The notes under the pieces were generated by a model. That model made no database searches. It had not been told where the DNA came from and saw only the letters and a list, made by a program, of their open reading frames with translations. The translations under genes were made by a program, and so were the position numbers. This document shows positions 8,055 to 16,209 of a DNA stretch of 34,499 bases, one piece after another. Each line of letters starts with the position of its first letter. The stretch's first letter is position 1. This DNA is from Actinomycetota bacterium (GTDB taxonomy: Bacteria > Actinomycetota > Thermoleophilia > Solirubrobacterales > Solirubrobacteraceae), in the NCBI GenBank assembly GCA_005788585.1, contig SYBY01000019.1:1-34499 (forward strand). The letters are read 5' to 3'.

Positions 8055-8759
8055 GTGATCGATCCCGCTCCCGCGCATGCCCGTGGCCTGTTCGTCACCG
8101 CCACGGACACCGAGGTCGGCAAGACCTTCGTCGCGGGGGCGATCCTCGCCGCGCTGACAGCCCGAGGCGAGAACGCGGCGCCCTTCAAACCAGTGGTGAC
8201 GGGCATCGACGAGCCTGTGCCTGACCATCCGGCCGACCACGAGCTGCTGGCGGCCGCCGCGGCTGCCGCCGACACCGAGCGGGTGACGCCGTACCGGTTC
8301 GGCCCGGCCGTCTCACCCCACCTGGCGGCCGAGGAGCACGGGACGCCCATCGACCCGGGCGTGCTCGTCGTCGCGGCCCGCAACGCGGGTGCGCAGGCGG
8401 ACGCGCTCATCGTCGAAGGCGTCGGCGGCCTGCTCGTCCCGCTGCGCGACACGTACCTGGTGCGCGACTTCGCCCTCATGCTCGGTCTGCCGCTGATCAT
8501 CGCCGCCCGCCCGGGTCTCGGCACGATCAACCACACGCTGCTGACGATCGAGGCCGCCCGGTCGGTGGGCCTGGCGGTCTGTGCGGTGGTCATCACGCCG
8601 TGGCCCGAGCATCCGACGGCGATGCAGCGCTCCAACCTGGAGACCATCGAGTGTCTCGGCGAGGTCGAGGTCGCCACCCTCGCCCGCGCGGAGCACGCGA
8701 CTCCCGCGGCGCTGGCCCGCGTCGGCCAAGCGCTGCCGCTGGACCGTTGGCTGGCGTAA
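8055..8759 (+). CDS. bioD: Dethiobiotin synthetase BioD
   Basis: ATP-dependent carboxylase that closes the ureido ring of dethiobiotin from 7,8-diaminopelargonic acid and CO2; 234 residues. The N-terminal P-loop reads VTATDTEVGKT (lysine K23). The first glycine of the usual VTGTDTEVGKT is alanine (A16), a small oddity. PFKPVVTG supplies the conserved substrate-binding lysine, and LIVEGVGGLLVPL is the DTBS signature. The GTG at 8055 is the only start before the P-loop, and no strong ribosome site is evident, so translation may be coupled to bioF. The missing diaminopelargonate aminotransferase (BioA) must be encoded outside this window. Confidence 0.93.
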   Translation: MIDPAPAHARGLFVTATDTEVGKTFVAGAILAALTARGENAAPFKPVVTGIDEPVPDHPADHELLAAAAAAADTERVTPYRFGPAVSPHLAAEEHGTPIDPGVLVVAARNAGAQADALIVEGVGGLLVPLRDTYLVRDFALMLGLPLIIAARPGLGTINHTLLTIEAARSVGLAVCAVVITPWPEHPTAMQRSNLETIECLGEVEVATLARAEHATPAALARVGQALPLDRWLA

Positions 8760-8775
8760 CGTGGATGCGGCCCCG

Positions 8776-9186
8776 ATGACCGCAGCCCCCGACAGTCCCG
8801 AAGGCCTCGCGCGGGAGATCGCGACGGTCCGCGCGGTCTACGACGCGTTCGACCGGGAGGACATCGAAGCCGCCCTGGTGTGCATGACCGCGGACGTGGT
8901 CCTGATCCTCGAGGCCACCGGGCGACTCGCCGGCCGGCACGAGCCGTACGTCGGCCACGACGGCGTCCGGGAGTACTTCGCCGACACGCGCCGGGTGTGG
9001 GACGACCTGCGGTTCGCCCCGCGGTCGTTTCATCCCGGGCCCGGCGGCGTCGTGGCCCGCGGCGACGTCCGCGGCCGCATCGGCAGCCAGCAGATCTTCG
9101 CCGAGATCACCTGGACGTGGTCGTTCCGCGGGGACCTGGTCTCGGGGATCCGCGCGAGCGGGCTTGGCGAGGTCCGCCCGGCCTAA
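8776..9186 (+). CDS. SnoaL/NTF2-like protein
   Basis: A 136-residue protein with an alpha-plus-beta cone pattern: an N-terminal helix (REIATVRAVYDAFDREDIEA), then MTADVVLI, a GHDGVREYFAD segment and a run of beta strands ending in WTWSFRGDLVSGIRA. These are typical of SnoaL-like polyketide cyclase or NTF2 proteins, which bind small hydrophobic ligands. No specific catalytic residues can be claimed. The start is uncertain: ATG at 8776, or GTG at 8761 only one base after the bioD stop, which would couple it to the biotin operon. Its stop overlaps that of the convergent propeller gene by three bases. Confidence 0.8.
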   Translation: MTAAPDSPEGLAREIATVRAVYDAFDREDIEAALVCMTADVVLILEATGRLAGRHEPYVGHDGVREYFADTRRVWDDLRFAPRSFHPGPGGVVARGDVRGRIGSQQIFAEITWTWSFRGDLVSGIRASGLGEVRPA

Positions 9187-11075
9187 CTCGTGAAGGGCAG
9201 GAAGCCGACGGGCGCGAGCCCGTCGAGCCGGTGGACCGCCATGCCCAGGTCGGACACCGTCAGCACCCGGTCACGCACGACGACCGAGCGGACCACGGCC
9301 GCCTGGTCCCACTCCGGCCCGTGGACGATCCGCCCGACCTCGCTCAGGCCCTCGCCGCGCCCGGCCCGCAGCCCGAGCATCCCGCGGTCGAACCCGCCAC
9401 CGGCGGCACGCCACGTCTCGTAGGGCAGCAGCGCGAGTTTGCGCGCCGGCCACCACAGGAAGGCGTGCGGATCGACCTCGGCGCGTGAGCCGCCTCCGCT
9501 GCCGAGCAGGTGCTGGTGCAGCCGGGTCGGCCTCGCGGGGTTCGACACGTCGAAGACCGACACCTGCGGCCCGAGCGCGCGGCCAGTCTCGGTCGCCTCC
9601 TGGCCGACGCCCAGCAGCAGGCCGTCGCCGATCGGGTGCAGGTACGCCGAGTAGCCCGTGATCTTCAGCTCGCCGACGACCTTCGGTGCCGTGTGGTCGC
9701 GCAGGTCCAGGGTGTAGAGCGGGTCGACCTGGCGGAACGTCACGAGGTAGCCCGCCTCGCCGATGAACCGCACTGCGTAGATCCGCTCACCTCGGCCCAG
9801 GCCGCCGACGCGACCGACCTGCTCGAGCCGGGTGCCCTGCTCGCGCAGCACGGTCACCGCGCTCTCGCTGGTCCGCCCGGCGGGATCGGGCGTCACCCAC
9901 TGCGGCTCCTCGGTCGTCGCGACGCGCAGGACGCCGTCGTACTCGGAGAGCGCGTACTGGTTGAGCACGAACCCGGCGACGCTGCCGCTCGACGCGTACG
10001 TCGTCTCGCCCGCCGCCGTCGTGTCGAAGCGGTGGATCTCGGTCCGCATGTCCTCGGGCACGTCGTCCGCGCGGATGCGGGCGGCCTTCCGGCTCGCGAC
10101 GTAGAGGCCGGTGGCCGAGGCGTAGACGACCTGCGCCCCCGCCATCACGGCGTCCCGGTCGACGTTGAACAGCCCGCGGTCGAGGTCGACGCTCAGCACG
10201 GTCAGGAGGTCGTTGCCCGCGTACGCGCGCGGGTGACGGATGTCGGTACACGGCACGAGCTGACGCCGGAACGTGCGCTTCGTGATCCGGCTGCGCAGCA
10301 CCGTGCGCGGCACGAACGCGCTCACGCCAGGCGGCGGGCCGGCTGCCGGATCCTCGGGCAGCGCCGCGGGGCTCGAGAGGACGACCCGCGCGGTGGCACC
10401 GGTGAGCCGGGCGGTGACGTACTGGCCGGGTGCGGTCATGGTCCGGACGATGCGCGGCGCCACAGGGTCGCGGACATCGATCTCGAGGAACCGCGTGTCA
10501 ACTGCTGGATCCAGCGGCTGTGTCGACCCGACGGGACCCGTGCCCCCAGACGGAGCAGGCGCGCCGTGCGCGGGACCCACGAGCAGGATGCGGTCGCCTC
10601 GCACCAGGATCTCGCCGCCCGGACCCTCGAGGTTCAGGACGGAGAGCAGCGCCGGCGCCTCGGCTGTGACGTCGTAGATCCGCAGCTCGGTGCCGGCCAC
10701 GACGTACAGCCGTCGCCCGTCGGTCTTCACCGCGTCGGGCTCGTCGATGCCCGCTTCCTGCACGTTCGTCGTGGAGTAGTCCTCGCCGGGGGCTGCCTCT
10801 GGAGCGGCCGTGGGCGTCGACTGCACGACCCCAGGCATCGGCTGCAGTTGCGACGGATCGGGTTGCGCCATCGGCGCACGCGGTGCGACGGCCGCCTCGA
10901 TCCCCGGATCGACTCCCAGCGGCACGGCGGGACGCGACAGGTTGCGCCGTGCGAAGTCGACGAGGTCCGTGCAGGAGGAGAACGACGGAAGCCGTGAAGG
11001 CGTCGCGGCCTGCGAGGCCGACGGCGCAGCGACCGGCAGCAGCAGGGCGATCAGACCGGCGGTCAGGAGGCGCAT
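9183..11075 (-). CDS. Secreted beta-propeller domain protein (Beta_propel family)
   Basis: A 630-residue exported protein. A Sec signal peptide (MRLLTAGLIALLLPVAAPSA, cleavage near SQA about residue 23) is followed by a Pro/Gln/Ala-rich linker. The family signature DYSTTNVQEAGIDEPDAVKT then opens a C-terminal domain of repeated blades: RLYVVAGTELRIYDV, TRFLEIDVRDP, ERIYAVRFIGEAGYLVTF, LYTLDLRDHTAPKVVGELK and VSVFDVSNPARPTRLHQHL. This pattern matches the beta-propeller family often found as secreted or membrane-attached proteins in bacteria and archaea. Its function is unknown, perhaps binding or sensing outside the cell. The ATG at 11075 is preferred because a promoter-like pair lies immediately upstream; an ATG at 11096 is also possible. 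It diverges from the exported amidase-family gene. Confidence 0.85.
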   Translation of the reverse strand: MRLLTAGLIALLLPVAAPSASQAATPSRLPSFSSCTDLVDFARRNLSRPAVPLGVDPGIEAAVAPRAPMAQPDPSQLQPMPGVVQSTPTAAPEAAPGEDYSTTNVQEAGIDEPDAVKTDGRRLYVVAGTELRIYDVTAEAPALLSVLNLEGPGGEILVRGDRILLVGPAHGAPAPSGGTGPVGSTQPLDPAVDTRFLEIDVRDPVAPRIVRTMTAPGQYVTARLTGATARVVLSSPAALPEDPAAGPPPGVSAFVPRTVLRSRITKRTFRRQLVPCTDIRHPRAYAGNDLLTVLSVDLDRGLFNVDRDAVMAGAQVVYASATGLYVASRKAARIRADDVPEDMRTEIHRFDTTAAGETTYASSGSVAGFVLNQYALSEYDGVLRVATTEEPQWVTPDPAGRTSESAVTVLREQGTRLEQVGRVGGLGRGERIYAVRFIGEAGYLVTFRQVDPLYTLDLRDHTAPKVVGELKITGYSAYLHPIGDGLLLGVGQEATETGRALGPQVSVFDVSNPARPTRLHQHLLGSGGGSRAEVDPHAFLWWPARKLALLPYETWRAAGGGFDRGMLGLRAGRGEGLSEVGRIVHGPEWDQAAVVRSVVVRDRVLTVSDLGMAVHRLDGLAPVGFLPFTS

Positions 11076-11079
11076 ACCG

Positions 11080-11108
11080 GTTCTACGATCGCACATCGGA
11101 TTCGTCAC
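11080..11108 (-). promoter_or_regulatory. Candidate promoter of the beta-propeller gene (leaderless)
   Basis: On the minus strand GTGACG (11108-11103) and TAGAAC (11085-11080) are separated by exactly 17 bases. Each matches the vegetative -35 or -10 consensus at four of six positions. The -10 ends four bases before the ATG at 11075, which predicts a start of transcription at or next to the start codon. Leaderless messages are common in Actinomycetota. The match is modest and untested. Confidence 0.38.
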
Positions 11109-11276
11109 ACGATCCGTGGCATCCGCTGAACGGAACACAAACCCGGTGCTTCGACACGCCGTCCAGCCCGGCTCCGACGCGGGCGCCATGGTCGGGCCGC
11201 GGCGCCGCTGGTGGACTGCGCGCGGAGGCCCTGCCTGGACCTCGTGCGTCCAGCCACACAACTCCGAAGGAGCCCT

Positions 11277-12509
11277 ATGCACGTGCCCCTCCCGCGGGAA
11301 CGGCGCCATGTCCGGATCGCGGCGATCCTTGCTGCGCTGCTGGCCGGCATGCTCGCCGTCCCCGCCGCCGAAGCGCAGAGCTGGCCCTGGAAGTGGCCGA
11401 AGAGCGGCCGCACCGACTTCAAGGTCAACGCGACGCCGGAGAACGTCATCCTCGGCGGCATCAAGATCGACCGCGAACCCGTCCTGCGGATCAAGTCCGG
11501 CAACACCGTCCAGATCGACACCATCTCGCACTCAGGCGCGACGAACGCGGCGGTGGACCCGGAGACGTTCTTCGGCCTGTTCGGCGTCCCGTCGGATCAG
11601 ATCCTGCAGGACGTCAAGGATTTCCACGCGAGCCTGCCGACCCGCGAGCGCTACGGCCCGCATGTGCTCACCGGCCCGATCCACGTCGAGGGCGCCGAGC
11701 CGGGCGACATGCTCGAGATCGAGATCATGGACATCGGCACCCGTGTGCCGTACGGGGTGAACTCGACGGGCCCCACCAGCGGCGTGTTCGGCACCGGCTA
11801 CCCCGGGTGGCGCGAGGGCGACCTGCCGCTCGACATCCCCGAAGCCCCGCTGGGGGCTCCCGGCGGCATCTTCCCGGGCGTGCGCCAGCACCTGTACCGC
11901 ACGAAGAAGATCTACAACCGCGAGTACGGATTCCTCACCGAGCATCTCTACGCACCGCTGCAGCCGCACATGGGCGTGATGGGCGTCGCGCCGCCGACCG
12001 GGGAGTTCGTCGGGTCGACCCCGACATCGCCGCCGCCGGCCTCGGGCGTCCAGTCCTCCGGCCCTCCCGGCAAGTTCGGCGGCAACATGGACATCCGCGA
12101 CCTGACCAAGGGGGCGCACCTGTACCTCCCGGTCTTCCAGCCGGGGGCGCTCTTCTACACGGGCGATCCCCACGCCGGTCAGGGCAACGGCGAAGTCAGT
12201 GGCACGGCCATCGAGCAGTCGCTGACGGGCAAGTTCCGGTTCATCCTGCACAAGGGCAAGGCGCCGACCCTGCCGCGCATCGAGGACAAGAGCAACTACA
12301 TCGTCATGGGCATCGACCATGACCTCGACCGGGCGATGAAGATCGCTGCGGGCGAGATGGTGAAGTTCCTCGTCGAGCGCGGCCTGACCACGGCGCAGGC
12401 CTACTCGCTGTCCAGCGTGGCCGGGGACTTCCAGGTCGCCGAGGTCGTCGACGGGACGCAGATCATCATCGGCAAGCTCGACAAGAAGATCGTGCCGCCG
12501 CTGGCGTAG
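11277..12509 (+). CDS. Exported acetamidase/formamidase family protein
   Basis: A 410-residue member of the FmdA/AmdA family, which hydrolyses short amides to ammonia and the acid. Conserved blocks are clear: GPIHVEGAEPGDMLEIEI, MGVMGVAPPTGEF, GGNMDIRDLTKGAHLYLPV and QPGALFYTGDPHAGQGNGEV. Unlike the usual cytoplasmic enzymes it has an N-terminal signal peptide: basic RERRHVR, hydrophobic core 14-28, and AEA-Q cleavage near residue 33. RRHVR resembles a weak twin-arginine motif. GAAGGAG at 11266-11272 supports the ATG at 11277. The substrate is not determined by sequence. It is divergent from the secreted propeller gene and convergent with the spermidine-synthase-like gene (27 bp apart). Confidence 0.88.
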   Translation: MHVPLPRERRHVRIAAILAALLAGMLAVPAAEAQSWPWKWPKSGRTDFKVNATPENVILGGIKIDREPVLRIKSGNTVQIDTISHSGATNAAVDPETFFGLFGVPSDQILQDVKDFHASLPTRERYGPHVLTGPIHVEGAEPGDMLEIEIMDIGTRVPYGVNSTGPTSGVFGTGYPGWREGDLPLDIPEAPLGAPGGIFPGVRQHLYRTKKIYNREYGFLTEHLYAPLQPHMGVMGVAPPTGEFVGSTPTSPPPASGVQSSGPPGKFGGNMDIRDLTKGAHLYLPVFQPGALFYTGDPHAGQGNGEVSGTAIEQSLTGKFRFILHKGKAPTLPRIEDKSNYIVMGIDHDLDRAMKIAAGEMVKFLVERGLTTAQAYSLSSVAGDFQVAEVVDGTQIIIGKLDKKIVPPLA

Positions 12510-12536
12510 AACCCGCCAACGTCGCCGGGGGTGAGG

Positions 12537-14048
12537 TCAGCCCGACTCGCCCTCGGCGGCGAACTCGACGATCGACAGATCGATGAGCCACTCGACGGGC
12601 GCCTTGTCATCCGTGTAGATCGTGCCGCCCTCCAGGGGAGGCCCGATGCGCATCGCCGCCTCCTGGGCACGTGGCCGGATCTGGAGGGGCAACGTCGGGA
12701 TCGCGGCGGCGAGCTGCTCGGCCGACCCCGGGGCCTCGGAGCCGATCAGCAGCGTGTTCGTGTCCTCCGCCGGGTCGCGCAGCACCGTCGGGTAGACCTC
12801 CTTCATCGTGCGGCTGAGGACCTTCTCGAGGTCGTCGTTGCCCTCCGGGTGCCCGACGTTGACCATGACGAGGCCACCGGGGTTCAGCCGGTCGCGCGCG
12901 AGCTCGAAGAACTCCTTCGTCGTGAGGTAGAAGGGGATGTAGGGCTGCCGGTAGGCGTCGACGAGGATCGCGTCGTAGCGCTCGTCGGTCTGGCGCAGGA
13001 AGGGTCGGGCGTCGGCGGTGTGCGTGATGAGGTTGGGGTTGTTCATGTCGAAGTACTCGCGGCCGATCTCGGTCAGATCGCCGTCGATCTCCACCCCGTC
13101 GATCACGGTGTCGGGGAACAGCTCGCCGTAGGCGCGGGCGGTCGTGCCTGCGGCGTTGCCGAGGATCGCGATCCGCCCGGGCGGCTCGTCCAGGACCGCG
13201 AACGGCGCGACGAGGTACTCGTCCCAGATGTTGTCCGTCAGCACCGTGTTCGGCTTCTTCATCGAGTGCACGGCCTGGCCCTCGTTGAGCTCGAGCCAGA
13301 GGGCGCCGTCCGGGCGCTCGACGACCCGCGCGTACTGGGATTCGGTGTCCTTGTCGTAGATGACCCTGCCAGCACCGGCCTCGGCCTTCACGATCCCGAC
13401 GGGAACCGCCATGAGCGCGATCAGCCCGACCGGGATCACGACCCAGCGAGCACGCGCCAGACCGACGACCGCCACGAGTGCGAGCAGGATCGCGTAGACG
13501 AGGAACGTCCGGCGGGTACCGAGCAGCGGGATCAACAGCAGCGCGGAGCTGAACGTGCCCAGCAGCGATCCGACGGTCGAGATCGCGTACAGGCGGCCGG
13601 ACACGGTGCCCGCCTCCTCGACGCTGTCGACCGCGAGCCGGATCGCGTACGGCGCCACCATGCCGAGGACGAGCACCGGCACCGCCACGAGCACGAGCAC
13701 CGCGAGGAGTGATCCGGCGAAGGCCCCGGCGGAGATGGAGTCCAGCGCGTCGACGGCGACGTCGAGGAACGGACCGGAGACGAAGGGGATGACGCCCACG
13801 AGCACCGCGCCGGCGAGGACGATCTTGTGGAGGCCCTCCGGCGTGGGATCACGATCCGCCCGGCGGCCACCCAGCCAGTAGCCGATCGACAGGGCCACGA
13901 GGACGATGCCGATGGTGTTCGCCCAGATGATCGTCGACGCCCCGAAATACGGCGCGAGAAGACGGGCGGCGGCGATCTCGGCGCCGAGGGTCGCAAGCCC
14001 CACGACACCGACGACGATCTCCAGCGGGACTGCGGGGGCGCGACGCAT
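12537..14048 (-). CDS. Membrane protein fused to a spermidine synthase-like methyltransferase-fold domain
   Basis: A 503-residue two-part protein. Residues about 1-235 are a multi-helix membrane region starting LEIVVGVVGLATLGAEIAAA and containing IIWANTIGIVLVALSIGYW, a typical N-terminus of membrane SpeE-like proteins. The rest is a Rossmann-fold spermidine-synthase domain: RIAILGNAAGTTARAYGE (near residue 295), IDGVEIDGDL, THTADARPFL and DAILVDAYRQPYIPFYLTT. The glycine-rich loop GNAAGTT replaces the usual GGGDG, and DAYR replaces D-x-T-D, losing the second catalytic aspartate of true aminopropyltransferases. Its reaction is therefore uncertain. The ATG at 14048 is preceded by GGAG five bases upstream. 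It diverges from the AAA ATPase gene. Confidence 0.88.
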   Translation of the reverse strand: MRRAPAVPLEIVVGVVGLATLGAEIAAARLLAPYFGASTIIWANTIGIVLVALSIGYWLGGRRADRDPTPEGLHKIVLAGAVLVGVIPFVSGPFLDVAVDALDSISAGAFAGSLLAVLVLVAVPVLVLGMVAPYAIRLAVDSVEEAGTVSGRLYAISTVGSLLGTFSSALLLIPLLGTRRTFLVYAILLALVAVVGLARARWVVIPVGLIALMAVPVGIVKAEAGAGRVIYDKDTESQYARVVERPDGALWLELNEGQAVHSMKKPNTVLTDNIWDEYLVAPFAVLDEPPGRIAILGNAAGTTARAYGELFPDTVIDGVEIDGDLTEIGREYFDMNNPNLITHTADARPFLRQTDERYDAILVDAYRQPYIPFYLTTKEFFELARDRLNPGGLVMVNVGHPEGNDDLEKVLSRTMKEVYPTVLRDPAEDTNTLLIGSEAPGSAEQLAAAIPTLPLQIRPRAQEAAMRIGPPLEGGTIYTDDKAPVEWLIDLSIVEFAAEGESG

Positions 14049-14075
14049 GCGTGCTCCACGATACGGGTCACGCGT

Positions 14076-14094
14076 GTCCGGCGGTTCGCCGGAC
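14076..14094. repeat. GC-rich hairpin in a divergent promoter region
   Basis: GTCCGGCG (14076-14083) and CGCCGGAC (14087-14094) form a perfect 8-bp inverted repeat around the triloop GTT. It lies between the divergent spermidine-synthase-like and Ycf46-like genes, so it could be an operator or an mRNA leader hairpin. There is no T tract, so it is unlikely to be a classical terminator. Confidence 0.5.
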
Positions 14095-14150
14095 GTCCGG
14101 CTGGCGTCACGGGAGTCAATCGCCGGCCCGCCGCTGCCGATGAGTCCCGC

Positions 14151-15749
14151 ATGGAGACCGCCCGTTCGGTGCCGCCGCCCGGGTACGCCCCGGCGCCGTC
14201 TGCCCCCACCGCCACAGGGACCACCGCCGTCGCGGCCCCGCCGCCCGCGCCGCCCGTGCCCTCCCCGGTCCACGACCTGAAGACGCTCGTCCTCTCCCGC
14301 CACCCCGCCGTCGCGCTGGAGACCGACGAGGAGGACCGCGCGCTGGACCTCGTCGACGCCGCGGCGCGCGACCTGCGGCTCGCGGTGTTCGACTGGACCA
14401 TCACCCGCGGGCTGGTGCGCCGCGGCCACGACCAGCCGCTGTATGAGTCGACGAAGCCCGCCGCCGCCCTGGCCGGCGCCTCAGAGCTCGACGTGGAGGC
14501 CCTGTTCGTCTTCCGCGACCTGCGCCGGCACCTCGGCGAGGCCGAGGTGTCCCGCGCGCTGCGCGACCTGCTCGACGCCCTGGTGCGGTCGACCCGGATC
14601 TCGACCGTCGTGCTCGTCGGCAGCCGGCCCGAGCTCCCCGCAGAACTCGAGGATCGCGTCGTGCATGTCCCCCTGGGCCTGCCCACGGAGGCCGAGTACC
14701 GCACGACCCTCACCGCCGTGGCCGACTCGCTCGCGGCGGGTGGCCGCGCGACCGTCACGCTGACGTCCGACGACCACAGCGCCCTCGCCTCCGCCCTGCG
14801 CGGCCTGACGCTCAACCAGGCCCGCCAGGCGCTCGCGCGCGTCGCGATCGAGGACGGGAAGCTGAGCCGCGACGATCTGCCCCGGCTCGTCGACCTCAAG
14901 GCGCGGGCGCTGCAGGCCGACGGCCTGCTCGAGTACTTCCCGCCCGCCGACAACGTCGCCGCGCTCGGCGGGTTCGATCGCCTGCAGGCGTGGCTGGACC
15001 GCGCCCGGGTCGGGTTCAGCGAGCAGGCCCGCGCGCTGAACCTGCCGGCCCCGAAGGGCGTGCTCCTCGTCGGCGTGCAGGGCTGCGGCAAGTCGCTCGC
15101 CGCGAAGGCCATCGCCCGCTCCTGGGAGATGCCGCTGCTCAAGCTCGACGCCGGCCGTCTCTATGACAAGTACATCGGCGAGACCGAACGCAACCTCCGC
15201 CGGGCGCTGGGCGTCGCGGAGTCCCTCGCGCCGTCGGTCCTCTGGATCGACGAGATCGAGAAGGCGCTGGCGACCGGCAGCGGCGACGGGTCGGACGGCG
15301 GGCTGTCCCAGCGGATGCTCGGGACGCTGCTGACGTGGATGGCCGAGCGGCCCGCCGAGGTCTTCCTCGTCGCCACGGCCAACGACGTGTTCCGCCTGCC
15401 GCCCGAGCTGCTGCGTAAGGGGCGCTTCGACGAGCTGTTCTTCGTCGACCTGCCGACGGCTGACGAGCGCGAGCAGATCCTGGCGATCCACCTGCGGATG
15501 CGGCGTCAGGACCCCGCCGCGTTCGACCTGTCGGTGCTGTCCGCGGCCACCGAGGGCTTCAGCGGGGCCGAATTGGAGCAGGTCGTCGTGGGTGCGCTGC
15601 TGGGCGCGCTGCACGCCGGGACGCCGCCGGACACCGCCGCCCTCGCACGGGAGGCCGCTGGCACGGTGCCGCTGTCGCGGTCGCGCGCCGAGGACGTCCA
15701 GCGCCTGCGCGACCTCGCGGCGGAGCGGTTCGTGCCGGTCAGCGGGTGA
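14151..15749 (+). CDS. Ycf46-like AAA+ ATPase
   Basis: A 532-residue AAA+ protein. After a disordered Pro/Ala N-terminus (about 1-40), an N-terminal domain begins at HPAVALETDEEDRALDLV and contains FDWTITRGLV, the pattern of Ycf46/Slr0374-type ATPases. The AAA core has Walker A GVQGCGKS (308-315, K314), Walker B WIDEIEKA (D367, E368), sensor 1 VATAND, and RKGRFDELFF with the arginine-finger region. A C-terminal helical lid (EGFSGAELEQVVVGALL) completes it. In cyanobacteria the family is linked to carbon-supply regulation; its role in other bacteria is largely undefined. The ATG at 14151 precedes all conserved sequence; a longer frame upstream would overlap the divergent gene. Its 3' end overlaps the convergent GerW-like gene by 11 bp. 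Confidence 0.9.
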   Translation: METARSVPPPGYAPAPSAPTATGTTAVAAPPPAPPVPSPVHDLKTLVLSRHPAVALETDEEDRALDLVDAAARDLRLAVFDWTITRGLVRRGHDQPLYESTKPAAALAGASELDVEALFVFRDLRRHLGEAEVSRALRDLLDALVRSTRISTVVLVGSRPELPAELEDRVVHVPLGLPTEAEYRTTLTAVADSLAAGGRATVTLTSDDHSALASALRGLTLNQARQALARVAIEDGKLSRDDLPRLVDLKARALQADGLLEYFPPADNVAALGGFDRLQAWLDRARVGFSEQARALNLPAPKGVLLVGVQGCGKSLAAKAIARSWEMPLLKLDAGRLYDKYIGETERNLRRALGVAESLAPSVLWIDEIEKALATGSGDGSDGGLSQRMLGTLLTWMAERPAEVFLVATANDVFRLPPELLRKGRFDELFFVDLPTADEREQILAIHLRMRRQDPAAFDLSVLSAATEGFSGAELEQVVVGALLGALHAGTPPDTAALAREAAGTVPLSRSRAEDVQRLRDLAAERFVPVSG

Positions 15750-16203
15750 GGTTGCGCAGCGCCGCCGCGGCGCCGAGTGCTGCAGCTGCGGTGACGGCGA
15801 CCGCCTGCACGACGCGCAGGGCCCGGTCGGGGTCGTCGATCGGCCGGAAGCGCGCGCCGTCGGCACCGACCTCGATGTAGCCGACCGGCGTCGCCTGCAC
15901 GGCACCCCCGCCGCCACCCTCGTCGCTGTCGCCTCCGAACCCCCCGGCGACGCGCACCCGGGCGACGGGCACGATGGTGAGGTCACCGCCGGAGACGGGC
16001 TCGCCGTAACAGAGGCGTGCGCCGCTCAGGCGGTCGAGCAGCCCGCGCGGGGTCAGGCCGGACGACGAGGTGAGCCCGGCCACCGGCGGGTCCACGGGCT
16101 CGGCGGTGAAGACGGGCTCCGTCGCCGCCACCGCAGGCTTGGGCTTCTTCGACTTCTTCTTGGGCTTGGCGTCGGCCGGCTGATCCTTCTTCGGCTTGGC
16201 CAC
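15739..16203 (-). CDS. GerW/YtfJ-family protein
   Basis: A 154-residue protein in three parts: a Lys/Pro-rich N-terminus (AKPKKDQPADAKPKKKSKKP), a central domain with the GerW (YtfJ) pattern LSGARLCYGEPVSGGDLTIV, PVARVRVAGGFGG, a Gly-rich loop and TPVGYIEVGADGARFRPID, and a hydrophobic C-terminal helix (about 126-148) ending in RNLTR. In Bacillus the family affects spore germination, but relatives are widespread in non-sporing Actinomycetota with unknown roles. The hydrophobic tail may tether it to the membrane. The GTG start at 16203 is six bases after the rubredoxin stop, with GAGGAC upstream, so both are probably one transcript. The weak point is the highly diverged central domain. Confidence 0.75.
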   Translation of the reverse strand: MAKPKKDQPADAKPKKKSKKPKPAVAATEPVFTAEPVDPPVAGLTSSSGLTPRGLLDRLSGARLCYGEPVSGGDLTIVPVARVRVAGGFGGDSDEGGGGGAVQATPVGYIEVGADGARFRPIDDPDRALRVVQAVAVTAAAALGAAAALRNLTR

Positions 16204-16209
16204 AGCGGA

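Noticed and set aside
6672..8240. 522-codon minus-strand frame opposite bioF and bioD
   Set aside because: The plus strand encodes canonical BioF and BioD; the opposite frame is Arg/Gly/Ala-rich noise.
12531..13712. Long plus-strand frame (393 codons) inside the spermidine-synthase-like gene
   Set aside because: Antisense shadow of a clear gene on the minus strand; composition is Arg/Val/Asp-rich with no fold motif. High GC produces such frames.
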